A stretch of 64,000 nucleotides of DNA from Microbulbifer harenosus (GCF_005771435.1 NZ_VANI01000018.1:62001-126000), one strand, 5' to 3'; shown: positions 8,144 through 18,563, counted from the stretch's first letter. Notes: a model not told the origin generated them from the sequence alone. Translations and numbers: made by a program.

Positions 8144-10699
8144 ATGAATCGAGATGCCTTCCACCATTCCGTGGGAAATTTGACGACGCCGCTCGCCCAC
8201 CCCCTGGCGGCCCTGTGCCTGCTTGCCGGTATTGTTGCCAATTCCGTATTCGGCAGCGAGCTGCCTGCGACCGGTGGTTCACCACTGCAGATCCGGTTTG
8301 ATCATCCCGCGCACGACTGGGAAACCGAGTCCCTGCCTATCGGCAACGGTGCCCTCGGTGCCGCGGTTCAGGGCGGCATACGCCGCGACACCCTGCAGTT
8401 CAACGAAAAAACCCTTTGGACCGGCGGCCCCGGGGCAAAAGACAATCCCGCGCAGGGCTACGACTTCGGCCTGCCGCGCGAGCCCCGCGCCACCGCACTC
8501 ACCGAAATACGCAGCGAACTCGCTCGCCAAGGCCAGCTGCCACCGGAGCGGGTGGCAACGGTCCTCGGCAACCAGGTCACGGCATACGGCAACTATCAGA
8601 GCTTCGGCGACCTTGTGCTGGAGTTCGCCCACGGTGAACAGGTGCACGATTACCGCCGCGTTCTGGACCTCGACAGTGCCTTGGCAAAGGTCAGTTACAC
8701 CACCAATGGTATCCGCTATACCCGCGAATATCTCGCCAGCTATCCGGACCAGATCATCGCCGTACACCTGCGCGCCGATACACCCGCCAGCCTCGATTTC
8801 TCCGCCGGCCTCGACATCCCCGACAATCGCAGTGTGCAGCGGAAAATCGAACACGACCGCATTACCGTTTCCGGCAGGCTGCACGACAACGGCCTCGGCT
8901 ACGAAACCCAACTGCAGCTGCTGACCGACGGCGGCCGGATAGAGACCGGAGAAAGCGGCAAGCTGACCGTCCGCGGCGCCAACAGTGCCACCCTGCTTAT
9001 TGCCGCGGGTACCGAATATGCAGCGGACTACCCGCGCTACCGCGGCGCACATCCCCACAGAAAGGTACAGGCGCGCCTGGACCGGGCCAGCAGCAAAGTG
9101 ATTGAGGGCGGCTACGCGGCCCTGCGCGATACCCATATCGCCGACTATCGCGAGCTCTTCGCCCGCGTCGATTTTTCTCTGAACACTCCCTGTAGGAACC
9201 TGCCTGCAGGCGAGCAATCAACGGCACCCGCGGGGTTCGCCTGCAAGCAGGCTCCTACAGCGCCCGCGCCGCCAATCGACCAGTGGCTGAAAAGCTACGG
9301 CGCAGGCGACGCAACACTCGACCGCGCCCTGGAACAACTCTACTTCCAGTACGGCCGCTACCTGCTGATCAGCAGCTCCCGCGCAGGCTCCCTGCCTGCC
9401 AACCTGCAGGGGGTGTGGAACAACTCCGCCACGCCGCCGTGGAATGCCGACTACCACGCCAACATCAACCTGCAGATGAATTACTGGCCGGCGGAGGTCA
9501 CCAACCTGGCGGAAACCACCGCCCCGCTGTTCGACTTTATCGACAGTCTGCAAAAACCCGGTAGCGTAGCCGCGGAAAAACTCCTCGGGACCCGCGGCTG
9601 GACCCTGTTCCTGAACACCAATATCTGGGGCTTCACCGGCGTCATCGAATGGCCCACCGCCTTCTGGCAACCCGAGGCCGGCGCCTGGCTCGCAGATCAC
9701 TATTACGAACACTACCGCTTCAATAACGACGACGATTTCCTGCGCGAACGCGCCTATCCGGTCATGAAAGGTGCGGCACTTGTGTGGTTAGACGGACTGG
9801 TGACCGACCCGCGGGATGGGAAACTGGTGGTTTCCCCAAGCTACTCACCGGAGCACGGCGAATTTACTGCGGGCGCCGCCATGTCACAGCAGCTGGTTCA
9901 GGAGCTGCTCAAAAACACCCGCGATGCCGCCTCGCGGCTGGGCGACACCGCCTTCGTCGGCAAACTCAATCGCGCGCTGGAAAACCTCGACCCCGGCCTG
10001 CGCGTTGGCAACTGGGGGCAACTGCAGGAGTGGAAACAGGATCTCGACGATCCGCACAGCCAGCACCGCCACGTCTCCCAGCTCTACGCCCTGTTTCCTG
10101 GTGACGAGATTGGCGAGCAAACCCCCAGCCTGCTGGACGCCGCGCGGGTATCCCTGCAAGCCCGCGGCGATGCTGGTACCGGCTGGAGTCGCGCCTGGAA
10201 AGTGGCCCTCTGGGCACATCTGCACGATGGCGACCGCGCCCACAAGATCCTCGCCGCGCAACTGCGGGACAGCACCCATCCCAACCTGTGGAGCACTCAC
10301 CCACCGTTTCAGATCGACGGCAACTTCGGCGCGACGGCCGCCATGGCGGAAATGCTGATTCAATCCAACGACAACACCATTCAACTGCTGCCCGCCCTGC
10401 CCAAAGCCTGGGACGACGGCAGTGTTACCGGCCTGCGCGCGCGCGGCGACATCACCGTGGATTTGCACTGGCGTGCAAACCGGTTGAACGAAGCCCGATT
10501 TACCGCCGGCCACGATAGAACGATTGAACTGCAGCTTCCGCAAAATGCGGACGCTGAATACACGCTGCGCGACGCCAGCAGCAAAGAAATTCTTGCCCTG
10601 GATGGAAAAGGCAAACGCCGCAGTTTCTCCGCCAGGGCCGGAAGAAGCTACCTCCTCAGCCGCCAATCATTACAGCAGAAAAAGGCCGGAGAGAAGTAG
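8144..10699 (+). CDS. GH95 alpha-L-fucosidase
   Basis: An 851-residue exported enzyme. An N-terminal hydrophobic segment (about 18-37) ends near FGSELPA. The N-terminal GH95 domain has LPIGNGALGAAVQGG and LQFNEKTLWTGGPG. The catalytic (alpha/alpha)6 barrel has NADYHANINLQMNYWP, which holds the conserved catalytic Asn pair, and HPPFQIDGNFGATAAM. GH95 enzymes are inverting 1,2-alpha-L-fucosidases that remove terminal fucose from xyloglucan. In Cellvibrio japonicus the counterpart is afc95A. Residues about 350-373 are encoded by a REP-like inverted repeat inserted in frame between the N-terminal region and the barrel, giving a Cys-, Ala- and Pro-containing linker not expected in the family. Confidence 0.93.
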   Translation: MNRDAFHHSVGNLTTPLAHPLAALCLLAGIVANSVFGSELPATGGSPLQIRFDHPAHDWETESLPIGNGALGAAVQGGIRRDTLQFNEKTLWTGGPGAKDNPAQGYDFGLPREPRATALTEIRSELARQGQLPPERVATVLGNQVTAYGNYQSFGDLVLEFAHGEQVHDYRRVLDLDSALAKVSYTTNGIRYTREYLASYPDQIIAVHLRADTPASLDFSAGLDIPDNRSVQRKIEHDRITVSGRLHDNGLGYETQLQLLTDGGRIETGESGKLTVRGANSATLLIAAGTEYAADYPRYRGAHPHRKVQARLDRASSKVIEGGYAALRDTHIADYRELFARVDFSLNTPCRNLPAGEQSTAPAGFACKQAPTAPAPPIDQWLKSYGAGDATLDRALEQLYFQYGRYLLISSSRAGSLPANLQGVWNNSATPPWNADYHANINLQMNYWPAEVTNLAETTAPLFDFIDSLQKPGSVAAEKLLGTRGWTLFLNTNIWGFTGVIEWPTAFWQPEAGAWLADHYYEHYRFNNDDDFLRERAYPVMKGAALVWLDGLVTDPRDGKLVVSPSYSPEHGEFTAGAAMSQQLVQELLKNTRDAASRLGDTAFVGKLNRALENLDPGLRVGNWGQLQEWKQDLDDPHSQHRHVSQLYALFPGDEIGEQTPSLLDAARVSLQARGDAGTGWSRAWKVALWAHLHDGDRAHKILAAQLRDSTHPNLWSTHPPFQIDGNFGATAAMAEMLIQSNDNTIQLLPALPKAWDDGSVTGLRARGDITVDLHWRANRLNEARFTAGHDRTIELQLPQNADAEYTLRDASSKEILALDGKGKRRSFSARAGRSYLLSRQSLQQKKAGEK
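9191..9259. repeat. REP-like inverted repeat inside the GH95 reading frame
   Basis: The left arm TGTAGGAACCTGCCTGCAGG... (9191-9214) and right arm (9236-9259, reverse complement TGTAGGAGCCTGCTTGCAGG...) match with about three differences around a 21-base centre. The same arm sequence occurs at 15593-15616, upstream of the GH31 gene. The length keeps the fucosidase frame open. Confidence 0.8.
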
Positions 10700-10765
10700 T
10701 TGAAAGTGTGGTACCAAAACGTCTTAGAGTTGTAACAACTTAACCACAAAGATGGGAGAAGAGAG

Positions 10766-13660
10766 ATGTATAACTATAAAAAAACATTCACCAGAAACCG
10801 CCTGTACCACTACATTCGCGTCGCCTCCGGGATTTCCCTGATGGCGCTGGGATCTGTAGCATGGGCGCAAGAAGAAGGTAAAGATCAGACAGAAGCCGAC
10901 AAATCGGTCGAAGAAATTCAGGTGACTGGCCAACGTCTCAGCATCATGTCGGCCCAGGATCTTAAACGCGATGCCGACCAGATCGTTGATTCGATTGTGG
11001 CTTCCGACATCGGCAAGCTGCCGGACCGAAGTGTGACCGAAGCTTTGCAACGCATTCCCGGCGTGAGTATCACACGCTTCAAAACCCTCGGTGATCCGGA
11101 GCACTTCTCCGCGGAAGGCTCAGGCGTAATGGTGCGCGGCCTCACCATGGTGCGCAGTGAACTGAATGGCCGCGACAGCTTTACCGCCGATGGCGGGCGC
11201 GCACTCAGCTTCCAGGACGTACCGCCGGAACTGATGGCCGGTGTCGATGTTTACAAAAACCAGAGCGCGGACCTGATCGAAGGCGGCCTCGGTGGCTCCA
11301 TCAATCTGCGCACCAAGAAGCCGTTTGATTACGACGGCCAGGAACTGTCATTTACCGTCGAAGGCAACTACGGTGATTTCGTAGAAAAAACCAGCCCGTC
11401 CGGCTCCGCGTTGTTCAGTAACCGCTGGAATACTGGCGTGGGGGAAGTTGGTGTACTGCTCGACTTCGCCTATTCGGAAGCCGCCACCAGAACCGACGGT
11501 GTGTACACCCGGGCTTTCTTCCCACGCGACAACATCGTCGACGGCCAGACCGTCTACATCCCCCGTGGCGCCGACTGGCGCAGCTATGAATTCGATCGCG
11601 AGCGCCAAGGCACCTACGGGGTAGTCCAGTGGCGTGTAAATGACACCACCGAGATGTCCTTTCAGGTGTTCAACAGTCAGTACGCCGAATTCTGGGATGA
11701 AAGTTCCATCTTTGTGGACAACTGGCCTCTGGATATTGTGCCCGCAGAGGGAACAGAATTCAGCTATGACGAAAATGGTGTTTTTCAACAGGGCCGGCTC
11801 GCCTCCACAACCGGCGCTATCCCCATGGGGGCCGCCGCCCGCTTCCAGGATCGGGAATCAGAGACCACCGACCTGTCCTACAACCTGACCTGGCAGCCCA
11901 ACGACAGCTGGAGTTTCAATTTCGACCTGCAACACGTGATGGCGGAAACCAGAAGCCTAGATGCCACCGTTGCCACCGGTATCGAACTGGACTACCTGGA
12001 AGTCGACCTGACCGGTGAGCGCCCGCAGATGCGCACCAATAGCGAATTGTTGGGGGACCCCTCCAACTATTACATGGCGTTCACCATGGACAACCGCACC
12101 GACAACGAAGCGGAGGAAACGGCGCTTCGGTTGGATGCAAAGTATGATTTCGAAGCCGGCGCGATCCAGGGTGTGAAGTTCGGTGTACGTTTTACCGACG
12201 TCACATCGGAGAATCACGACACGGGTTACGACTGGCAACCGATTTACCAGCAGTGGATGCGTTGGTGGGCATTGGATGGAATGGCCCCCATGCCCTCCGC
12301 CGACGCAAGCCAGCTCTCCCTCAATACCCTGGATAATTTTTACCGCGGTAAGGGCACCCATCCCGGCGTATTCATGACACCCAACATCGCGCTGGCCGCC
12401 GGCTTCCCACAATCCTTCCTCGACCTGCACCAGCAAGCAGCAGATTCCGGAAACTTCCTGTGTCCCGACCGCTGCGGGCAGGGCCTGCGCGCCATCCGCG
12501 ATATCAATGACGTTGCATACACCAACCTACTGGATGAAAAGACCAGTGCGGTGTATGCCATGACATACTTTGGCTGGGATAACCTCCAGTATCCGGTCAG
12601 CGGTAATATCGGTGTTCGGGTCGTAAATACCGATATGTCCACCAGTGGGTCGACTATCTTTCCGTCAACATCCACAGACTCTATGGGTAGCCAGGGTTTT
12701 TACAACGCACCACAACCACTGGATGTGGACAATAAATACACCCGCGCATTGCCCAGCATGAATGTAAAAGTCGAGTTAAGCGAAGAACTGCAAATGCGCT
12801 TCGCTGCGGCCCGTGCCATGACCCGCCCCGCCTATGGAGAACTGCAGGCCTACCAACAACTCAGTGCAGATCTTCCCGGCGGAATGACACTGGAAGACCA
12901 ACCGGAACTGAGCGACTTCCTGCTGACAGCAGATCTCTACGACAACCCGAATCTGAAACCTACTATGGCAGATCAGTTCGACGTGTCGCTGGAGTGGTAT
13001 TTCAATGATCGCGGCGGTATGGCGCACATCAACGTCTTCTATAAAGACATTAGCGACCTGATCAGCCGGGAATTTGTCATAGAAGAATACGGCGGCTGGA
13101 ACTACAGCGTCGCCCGCCCCACCAACAACGGCAGCGGCACCCTGCAAGGCGCGGAACTGGGCTGGAAGATGTTCTTCGACCAGCTACCCGAGCCGTTCAA
13201 CGGTCTCGGCATAGACGCAACCTACACCTACATCGACAGCAAAATGGAGCTGGAGGACGTGTCACAACCCGTCGATACGGATTTCTCCAGCTACGCGGAT
13301 CTACCGTTCACCGGTATTTCACAGGATGCGTACAACCTGACGGCCATGTATGAGAAAGGCCCCTTCTCTGCCCGCCTTGCCTACAACTGGCGCAGCCGAT
13401 TCCTGATGGGCGTCGGTCAGAACGGCTTCAACGGCGACGTCAACGGTCTGTGGCGATTGCCGGTGTACAACGATGACTATGGTCAGCTGGATGCCTCCGT
13501 TGAATACCATATCAACGATAACCTGGCGCTCAGCCTGCAGGCCATCAATATTGGCAATGCGGAAACTGTGTTGATCGCGGACCAGAATGCGGCCGGCGAC
13601 CACACCAGCTCCTACGTTAATGACACCACGTACATTCTGCGTATGAGTGCACATTTTTAA
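10766..13660 (+). CDS. TonB-dependent receptor, probable xyloglucan-oligosaccharide transporter
   Basis: A 964-residue outer-membrane receptor. The signal peptide ends near SVAWAQ (about 33). A TonB box-like segment (VEEIQVTGQ) precedes the plug domain, which has SIVASDIGKLPDRSVTEALQ and IPGVSI. A 22-strand barrel runs to the C-terminal aromatic residue (RMSAHF). This is the large TBDT type often tied to polysaccharide loci. The start ATG 10766 follows GGGAGAAGAGAG. It lies between GH95 and GH35 genes, as in the C. japonicus xyloglucan locus. Import of xyloglucan fragments is therefore inferred from context, not from the barrel sequence. Confidence 0.93.
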   Translation: MYNYKKTFTRNRLYHYIRVASGISLMALGSVAWAQEEGKDQTEADKSVEEIQVTGQRLSIMSAQDLKRDADQIVDSIVASDIGKLPDRSVTEALQRIPGVSITRFKTLGDPEHFSAEGSGVMVRGLTMVRSELNGRDSFTADGGRALSFQDVPPELMAGVDVYKNQSADLIEGGLGGSINLRTKKPFDYDGQELSFTVEGNYGDFVEKTSPSGSALFSNRWNTGVGEVGVLLDFAYSEAATRTDGVYTRAFFPRDNIVDGQTVYIPRGADWRSYEFDRERQGTYGVVQWRVNDTTEMSFQVFNSQYAEFWDESSIFVDNWPLDIVPAEGTEFSYDENGVFQQGRLASTTGAIPMGAAARFQDRESETTDLSYNLTWQPNDSWSFNFDLQHVMAETRSLDATVATGIELDYLEVDLTGERPQMRTNSELLGDPSNYYMAFTMDNRTDNEAEETALRLDAKYDFEAGAIQGVKFGVRFTDVTSENHDTGYDWQPIYQQWMRWWALDGMAPMPSADASQLSLNTLDNFYRGKGTHPGVFMTPNIALAAGFPQSFLDLHQQAADSGNFLCPDRCGQGLRAIRDINDVAYTNLLDEKTSAVYAMTYFGWDNLQYPVSGNIGVRVVNTDMSTSGSTIFPSTSTDSMGSQGFYNAPQPLDVDNKYTRALPSMNVKVELSEELQMRFAAARAMTRPAYGELQAYQQLSADLPGGMTLEDQPELSDFLLTADLYDNPNLKPTMADQFDVSLEWYFNDRGGMAHINVFYKDISDLISREFVIEEYGGWNYSVARPTNNGSGTLQGAELGWKMFFDQLPEPFNGLGIDATYTYIDSKMELEDVSQPVDTDFSSYADLPFTGISQDAYNLTAMYEKGPFSARLAYNWRSRFLMGVGQNGFNGDVNGLWRLPVYNDDYGQLDASVEYHINDNLALSLQAINIGNAETVLIADQNAAGDHTSSYVNDTTYILRMSAHF

Positions 13661-13681
13661 GTAAACGTGAAACTGGAAAAT

Positions 13682-13706
13682 GGGGCTCCATGGAGCCCCG
13701 TTTTTT
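13682..13706 (+). terminator. Hairpin with T-run after the TonB receptor
   Basis: The perfect palindrome GGGGCTCCATGGAGCCCC (13682-13699) is followed by G and six T. It stands 21 bases past the receptor stop and just before the GH35 start. It may cut expression of the downstream enzymes relative to the receptor. Confidence 0.8.
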
Positions 13707-13730
13707 CCGGCAGGAACAATTGTGGACAAA

Positions 13731-15419
13731 ATGAAAATACCCGCCAATAAAATTTTCTTCTTATTCTGCATCGGATGGATGTGCACTATTTCACCCCATG
13801 CGACCAGTACTATTCCCGAAATCCGCAGCAACGACGGGCGTCACGCCCTGATGGTCGACGGAAAGCCCTTCCTGCTACTGGCGGCCCAAACCAACAACTC
13901 CGCCAACTATACAGCCGCACTACCGGATGTGTGGCCAGTAGTGGAACAAATGCACGCGAACACCCTGGTCATTCCTGTCGCGTGGGAGCAGGTAGAACCG
14001 CAGGAGGGTAAGTTCGATTTTTCCTTTGTGGATACCGTGATCGCGCAGGCACGAGACAGGGATGTGCGGTTGGTGCTGCTGTGGTTCGCCACCTGGAAAA
14101 ATAACGCCCCGCACTACGCACCGGGATGGGTGAAGCTCGACAATCAGCGCTTTCCCCGGGTAAAAACTCCAGAGGGAAAAACCCTGAACTCCCTGTCACC
14201 TCACTATCGCAGCACGCTGGAGGCAGACAAGAAGGCATTCGTGCAGCTGATGCGCCACCTTAAAAAAGTGGACAGACAACGCACGGTGATCATGGTGCAG
14301 GTACAGAATGAAGTGGGCACCTATGGTTCCGCACGCGACTATTCCGAAACAGCGGAAAAAATCTTTCAGCAGCCGGTTCCGGGAAAACTGCTGACAGACA
14401 TCAGTAAAGAAGCGGGAACCTGGCGCGAGGTATTTGGCAAAGACGCGGATGAATTTTTTCACGCCTGGCATATCGGACGCTTTGTGGATGAAATCGCCGA
14501 GGCTGGCAAGAAGGAATACCCGCTGCCCATGTATGTGAACGTGGCACTGCGAAACCCCTACAATCCCGGTGAACCCGGTCAATATTCCAGTGGCGGCGCC
14601 ACCGATAATGTAATCCATATCTGGAAGTCCGCCGCGCCGCATATCGACCTTGTTGCGCCAGATATCTATTTCCGCGACCACAAGACCGCCACCCGCGTCA
14701 TGGACCTCTATGCCCGCGAGGACAATCCGCTGTACATCGCCGAAATCGGCAACGACCAGCCCTACGTGCGCTATTTCTTCGACGCCCTCGGCCACGGCGC
14801 CCTCGGCTTCGCACCCTTCGGAATGGACAACACCAAGTACTCCAACTACCCCCTGGGTGCGGAGACCATGGACGAGAAGGTCATCAAGCCTTTTGCAGAA
14901 CTGTACAAGGTCTTCGGCGCAATGGGATCCGAATGGGCGGAAATAAGCCTGAACAACCGCACCTGGGGCTTTTCCGAGCCGGTGGATACCTACGCGCCGG
15001 ACAAGGCTCTGTGGAATGCGAAAGGCAGCGATGAGGAAATCAAAGAGACACGCGCCCCGGAAGATTACACCCAGCGCCAGAATCTTGGCGATTGGACCGC
15101 GGAAATCACCTACGGTCGCCCGGCCTTCTGGATCGACCCACCCAAGGGCAACAACCCCGCCTCCGGCGGCGCGGTGATCGCGGAGCTCGGCAAGGATGAA
15201 TATCTGGTGGTTGGCTACCGCGCGCGGGTGAGTTTTTCTCCAAGCCAGGCGTTGGATGGAGAGCAATACACCTTCGAGCGCGTGGAGGAAGGGCATTTCG
15301 AAAATGGTGAGTGGGTATTCGAGCGGGTGTGGAATGGAGACCAGACCGATTGGGGACTGAATTTTATATATCAGCCACATGTGCTGAAGGTGAAACTCGC
15401 CAAGTACAAGACTGATTGA
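13731..15419 (+). CDS. GH35 beta-galactosidase (DUF5597 type)
   Basis: About 562 residues with an N-terminal signal segment (KIFFLFCIGWMCTIS). The start is ATG 13731 or GTG 13722; the GTG has AGGA six bases upstream, so the choice is open. The GH35 TIM barrel has ANTLVIPVAWEQVEPQEG, the acid/base Glu in VQVQNEVGTYG, and the probable nucleophile Glu in PLYIAEIGND. A C-terminal beta domain of the DUF5597 type follows (about 370-550). The size and neighbours match bgl35A of the C. japonicus xyloglucan locus. There it removes beta-1,2-galactose from xylose branches so that the alpha-xylosidase can act. Confidence 0.9.
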   Translation: MKIPANKIFFLFCIGWMCTISPHATSTIPEIRSNDGRHALMVDGKPFLLLAAQTNNSANYTAALPDVWPVVEQMHANTLVIPVAWEQVEPQEGKFDFSFVDTVIAQARDRDVRLVLLWFATWKNNAPHYAPGWVKLDNQRFPRVKTPEGKTLNSLSPHYRSTLEADKKAFVQLMRHLKKVDRQRTVIMVQVQNEVGTYGSARDYSETAEKIFQQPVPGKLLTDISKEAGTWREVFGKDADEFFHAWHIGRFVDEIAEAGKKEYPLPMYVNVALRNPYNPGEPGQYSSGGATDNVIHIWKSAAPHIDLVAPDIYFRDHKTATRVMDLYAREDNPLYIAEIGNDQPYVRYFFDALGHGALGFAPFGMDNTKYSNYPLGAETMDEKVIKPFAELYKVFGAMGSEWAEISLNNRTWGFSEPVDTYAPDKALWNAKGSDEEIKETRAPEDYTQRQNLGDWTAEITYGRPAFWIDPPKGNNPASGGAVIAELGKDEYLVVGYRARVSFSPSQALDGEQYTFERVEEGHFENGEWVFERVWNGDQTDWGLNFIYQPHVLKVKLAKYKTD

Positions 15420-15461
15420 ACGCTGGATGGTGGATACCCACCGCGGCGCCGCTACGCACCC

Positions 15462-15616
15462 TGTAGGAGCCGGCTTGCAAGGCTGATCTTAGCGTTTGGC
15501 GAGCACTGCTCGCCGCTATGATCAGCGGCCGGCCACGGATGGCCGGGCCGGCGGCGGCTCCATGGATGGTTGCTTGGTATGAGGTCCGAAAATTCGCCTG
15601 CAAGCAGGCTCCTACA
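15462..15616. repeat. REP-like repeat pair between GH35 and GH31 genes
   Basis: A left copy starting TGTAGGAGCCGGCTTGCA (15462) and an inverted right copy ending CAGGCTCCTACA (15593-15616) bound about 110 GC-rich bases with further inner palindromes (for example GGCCGGCC and GGCCGGGCCGGC). The right arm is nearly identical to the right arm inside the GH95 gene. This is typical of mobile REP/BIME elements; the mobilising RAYT gene is not in the window. Confidence 0.75.
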
Positions 15617-15660
15617 AGTGCTCAGAAATTTATAGAACAGAAAATAAAAACGGGAAGACC

Positions 15661-18558
15661 ATGAAAAACTTCAAACCGAAAAACTCATTGCTCGCTCTTG
15701 CGCTTTTTCCGGCACTTTACGGCTGTGAGGGAAAGCAGGACACAAAGATCTCCAGCTGGGAAAAAACACCTCACGGCGCGGTGGTGACGCTGCAAGGCAG
15801 CGAATTCAAGAAAGTTCGCCTGCAGGTCATCGACCAAGACATCATCCGCGTCTCGGCCACTCCGCAGCAGGATTTCAGTAATCTGCCGGATACCTTGATG
15901 GTCACCGCGCAACCGAAAGACATCGCATTTACGCTGACCGAAGAAAACGGCGAACTGGTTGTCAAAACCGCGGAATTGTCCGCGGAAGTCTCGCTCGCCA
16001 CCGGTATGGTGGAATTCAAAGATGCCCGAGGTGTTTCCTTGCTGACCGAGGCCGGCCGCAGCATGGCACGAGTGATAAACGAACCGGGACCCATCGACCC
16101 GGATTCTCACTCCTTCCGCCAGCGTTTCCAGCCGCTCGACGGCGAAGCCTTCTACGGTCTCGGCCAACAACAGGACGGGCGGGTGAACTATCGGGGTGAG
16201 AACATCGAACTTACCACCTACAATCTGGAAATCGCGATTCCCTATCTGGTATCCAGCCGCAACTACGGCCTGCTGTGGAACAACACCGGTATCAGCCGCA
16301 TCGGCGATCCACTCCCCCCCCAGCCGCTGCCGGAGGGTTTCAAACTATACGATGCCAAGGGCGAACCCGGCGGACTCACCGCGCGCTACTACGACGGCGA
16401 CGAATTAAAACTGGAGCGCTCGGAAGCGGACCTCAACTATCAGTTCCTGTCCCACGCCAGCGTGCGGGAAATCCCGCTTCCGGAGGAAGTTGCAGACGCG
16501 AAAGACCTGCGCATCCAGTGGACCGGCAGTATCGAGCCCACCGCTAGCGGTGAACACGAATTCAAAATGTACTCTTCCGGTTACGCGACTCTTTCACTTG
16601 ATGGTGAGGAACTGTTGAACCGCTGGCGCATGAACTGGAACCCCTGGTACCACAATGCGGAGGTGGATCTACAGGCGGGGAAAAAGTACGCATTGAATCT
16701 GGACTGGCAGCCACAGGACGGCTACATGCGCCTGCTGCAACACGGTCCGCTGTCTGAACAGGAGCAGCAGGAGCTGTCGTTTACTGCGGATACCGGTAAA
16801 GCGGTGGACTACTATTTCGTCGTCGGTGACAACAAGGACGACGTAATCTCCGGTTATCGCGAGCTCACCGGCAAGGCCACCATGCTGCCCAAATGGGCCT
16901 TCGGTTTCTGGCAGAGCCGAGAGCGCTACAAATCCCAGGACGAACTGCTGGGCGCACTGGAGGAGTATCGCGAACGCAAGATTCCCATCGACAATATCGT
17001 GCTTGACTGGTCTTACTGGCCGGAAGATGCCTGGGGCAGCCACGACTTCGATGAAGAATTTTTCCCGGATGCAAAAGCAATGGTGGACCGGGTACATGAG
17101 CTGGATGCCAACATCATGATTTCCGTGTGGCCAAAGTTCTATCCCACCACGGAAAACTACAAGCAGCTCAACGTCCGCGGCTGTATGTTCAACAAGAATA
17201 TTGAGGAGAAAAACCTCGACTGGATCGGCAGCGGCTATCTGAATACGTTTTACGATGCCTACAACCCCGAGTGCAGGGAAATCTACTGGGGCCAGATTCG
17301 CGACAAGCTCAACACTGTCGGCTTCGATGCATGGTGGCTGGATGCGGTTGAACCCGATATTCACTCGAACCTGAGCTTCAAACACCGCAAAGATCTGATC
17401 ACGCCCAATGCCATGGGCACCGGCGCGGAGATGTTTAACGCCTACGCCCTGCCCCACGCGGAAACCGTGTATCAGGGTGAACGTAAAACAGACGGCGACA
17501 AACGCGCGTTTATCCTGACCCGCTCCGGCTTTGGCGGTATTCAACGCACTGGTTCGGCGATCTGGAGCGGCGACGTGGTTTCCCGCTGGTCCAATCTGGA
17601 AGAGCAGATCGCCGCGGGCATCGGTGTTGGCATGGCGGGCATGCCCTACTGGACCTTTGATATCGGCGGCTTCACCCCGGAAGACCGCTTCCGTTACAAC
17701 GGCGATATCACAGTGGGCAATTACAAGGAGATGGCCAAGAGCGAACAGCAGGAGTGGCAGGAGCTGAATCTGCGCTGGTTCCAGTTCGGCGCGTTTACGC
17801 CACTGTTCCGCGCCCACGGCCAGAATCCCTACCGCGAGATTTTCAACCTCGCCGACCAGGGCAGCGACACCTACAACAGCATGGTGGAGTACACCAAACT
17901 GCGCTACCGCCTGATGCCTTATATCTACACCCTGGCCGGCGACGCGCACCACAAGGACAGCACCATGATGCGCGGCCTGGCGATGGACTTCGGTGCTGAT
18001 CCGAATGTGCGCGATATCAACAGCCAGTATATGTTCGGCCCTGCCCTGCTGGTGAATCCGGTCACTGAGTTCGGCGCGCGCTCCCGGGACGTCTACCTGC
18101 CTGCTGGCAGCGACTGGTACGACTTCAACAGTGGCAAAAAGTACTCCGGCGGCCAGACGATTGACGCCGAAGCTCCCTACACCCAAATGCCGCTATTCGT
18201 GAAAGCCGGCAGCATCCTGCCCACTGGCCCGGAAATCCAGAGCACTGCGGAAAGTATCAATACTCCGCTCACCCTGAACGTGTTCACTGGTGCCGACGGC
18301 AGCTTCGAAATCTACGAAGACGATGGCAAGAGCTACGGTTACGAAAAGGGTGAGTGGTCACGTATCCCCGTCAGCTACAACGAGGCCAAGAGTGAGCTCA
18401 CGATCGGCGAGCGCAGCGGCAGCTTCGATGGCATGGCCAAAGAGCGCACCATCAATATCCGCTGGATCACCCAGAGCGACACCCCGTCCAATCTGGATAG
18501 CAATTCCGCACAAACCATTCGCTACAGCGGCAAACCAGTAACCATACCACGCGGATAA
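15661..18558 (+). CDS. GH31 alpha-xylosidase lipoprotein with PA14 insert
   Basis: A 965-residue lipoprotein; the lipobox LYGC sits near residue 22. Domain order: N-terminal beta domain; PA14 insert (about 225-375, including GGLTARYYDGDELK and the WTGSIEP...GEHEFKMYSS segment); GH31 barrel (about 385-760); C-terminal beta domains. The nucleophile Asp is in WWLDAVEPD and the acid/base Asp in AIWSGDVVSRW. A PA14 insertion in a GH31 alpha-xylosidase is the known layout of C. japonicus Xyl31A, where PA14 helps bind long xyloglucan oligosaccharides. The product would release xylose from the non-reducing-end branch. An alpha-glucosidase is less likely given the neighbours. Confidence 0.92.
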   Translation: MKNFKPKNSLLALALFPALYGCEGKQDTKISSWEKTPHGAVVTLQGSEFKKVRLQVIDQDIIRVSATPQQDFSNLPDTLMVTAQPKDIAFTLTEENGELVVKTAELSAEVSLATGMVEFKDARGVSLLTEAGRSMARVINEPGPIDPDSHSFRQRFQPLDGEAFYGLGQQQDGRVNYRGENIELTTYNLEIAIPYLVSSRNYGLLWNNTGISRIGDPLPPQPLPEGFKLYDAKGEPGGLTARYYDGDELKLERSEADLNYQFLSHASVREIPLPEEVADAKDLRIQWTGSIEPTASGEHEFKMYSSGYATLSLDGEELLNRWRMNWNPWYHNAEVDLQAGKKYALNLDWQPQDGYMRLLQHGPLSEQEQQELSFTADTGKAVDYYFVVGDNKDDVISGYRELTGKATMLPKWAFGFWQSRERYKSQDELLGALEEYRERKIPIDNIVLDWSYWPEDAWGSHDFDEEFFPDAKAMVDRVHELDANIMISVWPKFYPTTENYKQLNVRGCMFNKNIEEKNLDWIGSGYLNTFYDAYNPECREIYWGQIRDKLNTVGFDAWWLDAVEPDIHSNLSFKHRKDLITPNAMGTGAEMFNAYALPHAETVYQGERKTDGDKRAFILTRSGFGGIQRTGSAIWSGDVVSRWSNLEEQIAAGIGVGMAGMPYWTFDIGGFTPEDRFRYNGDITVGNYKEMAKSEQQEWQELNLRWFQFGAFTPLFRAHGQNPYREIFNLADQGSDTYNSMVEYTKLRYRLMPYIYTLAGDAHHKDSTMMRGLAMDFGADPNVRDINSQYMFGPALLVNPVTEFGARSRDVYLPAGSDWYDFNSGKKYSGGQTIDAEAPYTQMPLFVKAGSILPTGPEIQSTAESINTPLTLNVFTGADGSFEIYEDDGKSYGYEKGEWSRIPVSYNEAKSELTIGERSGSFDGMAKERTINIRWITQSDTPSNLDSNSAQTIRYSGKPVTIPRG

Positions 18559-18563
18559 CCCAC

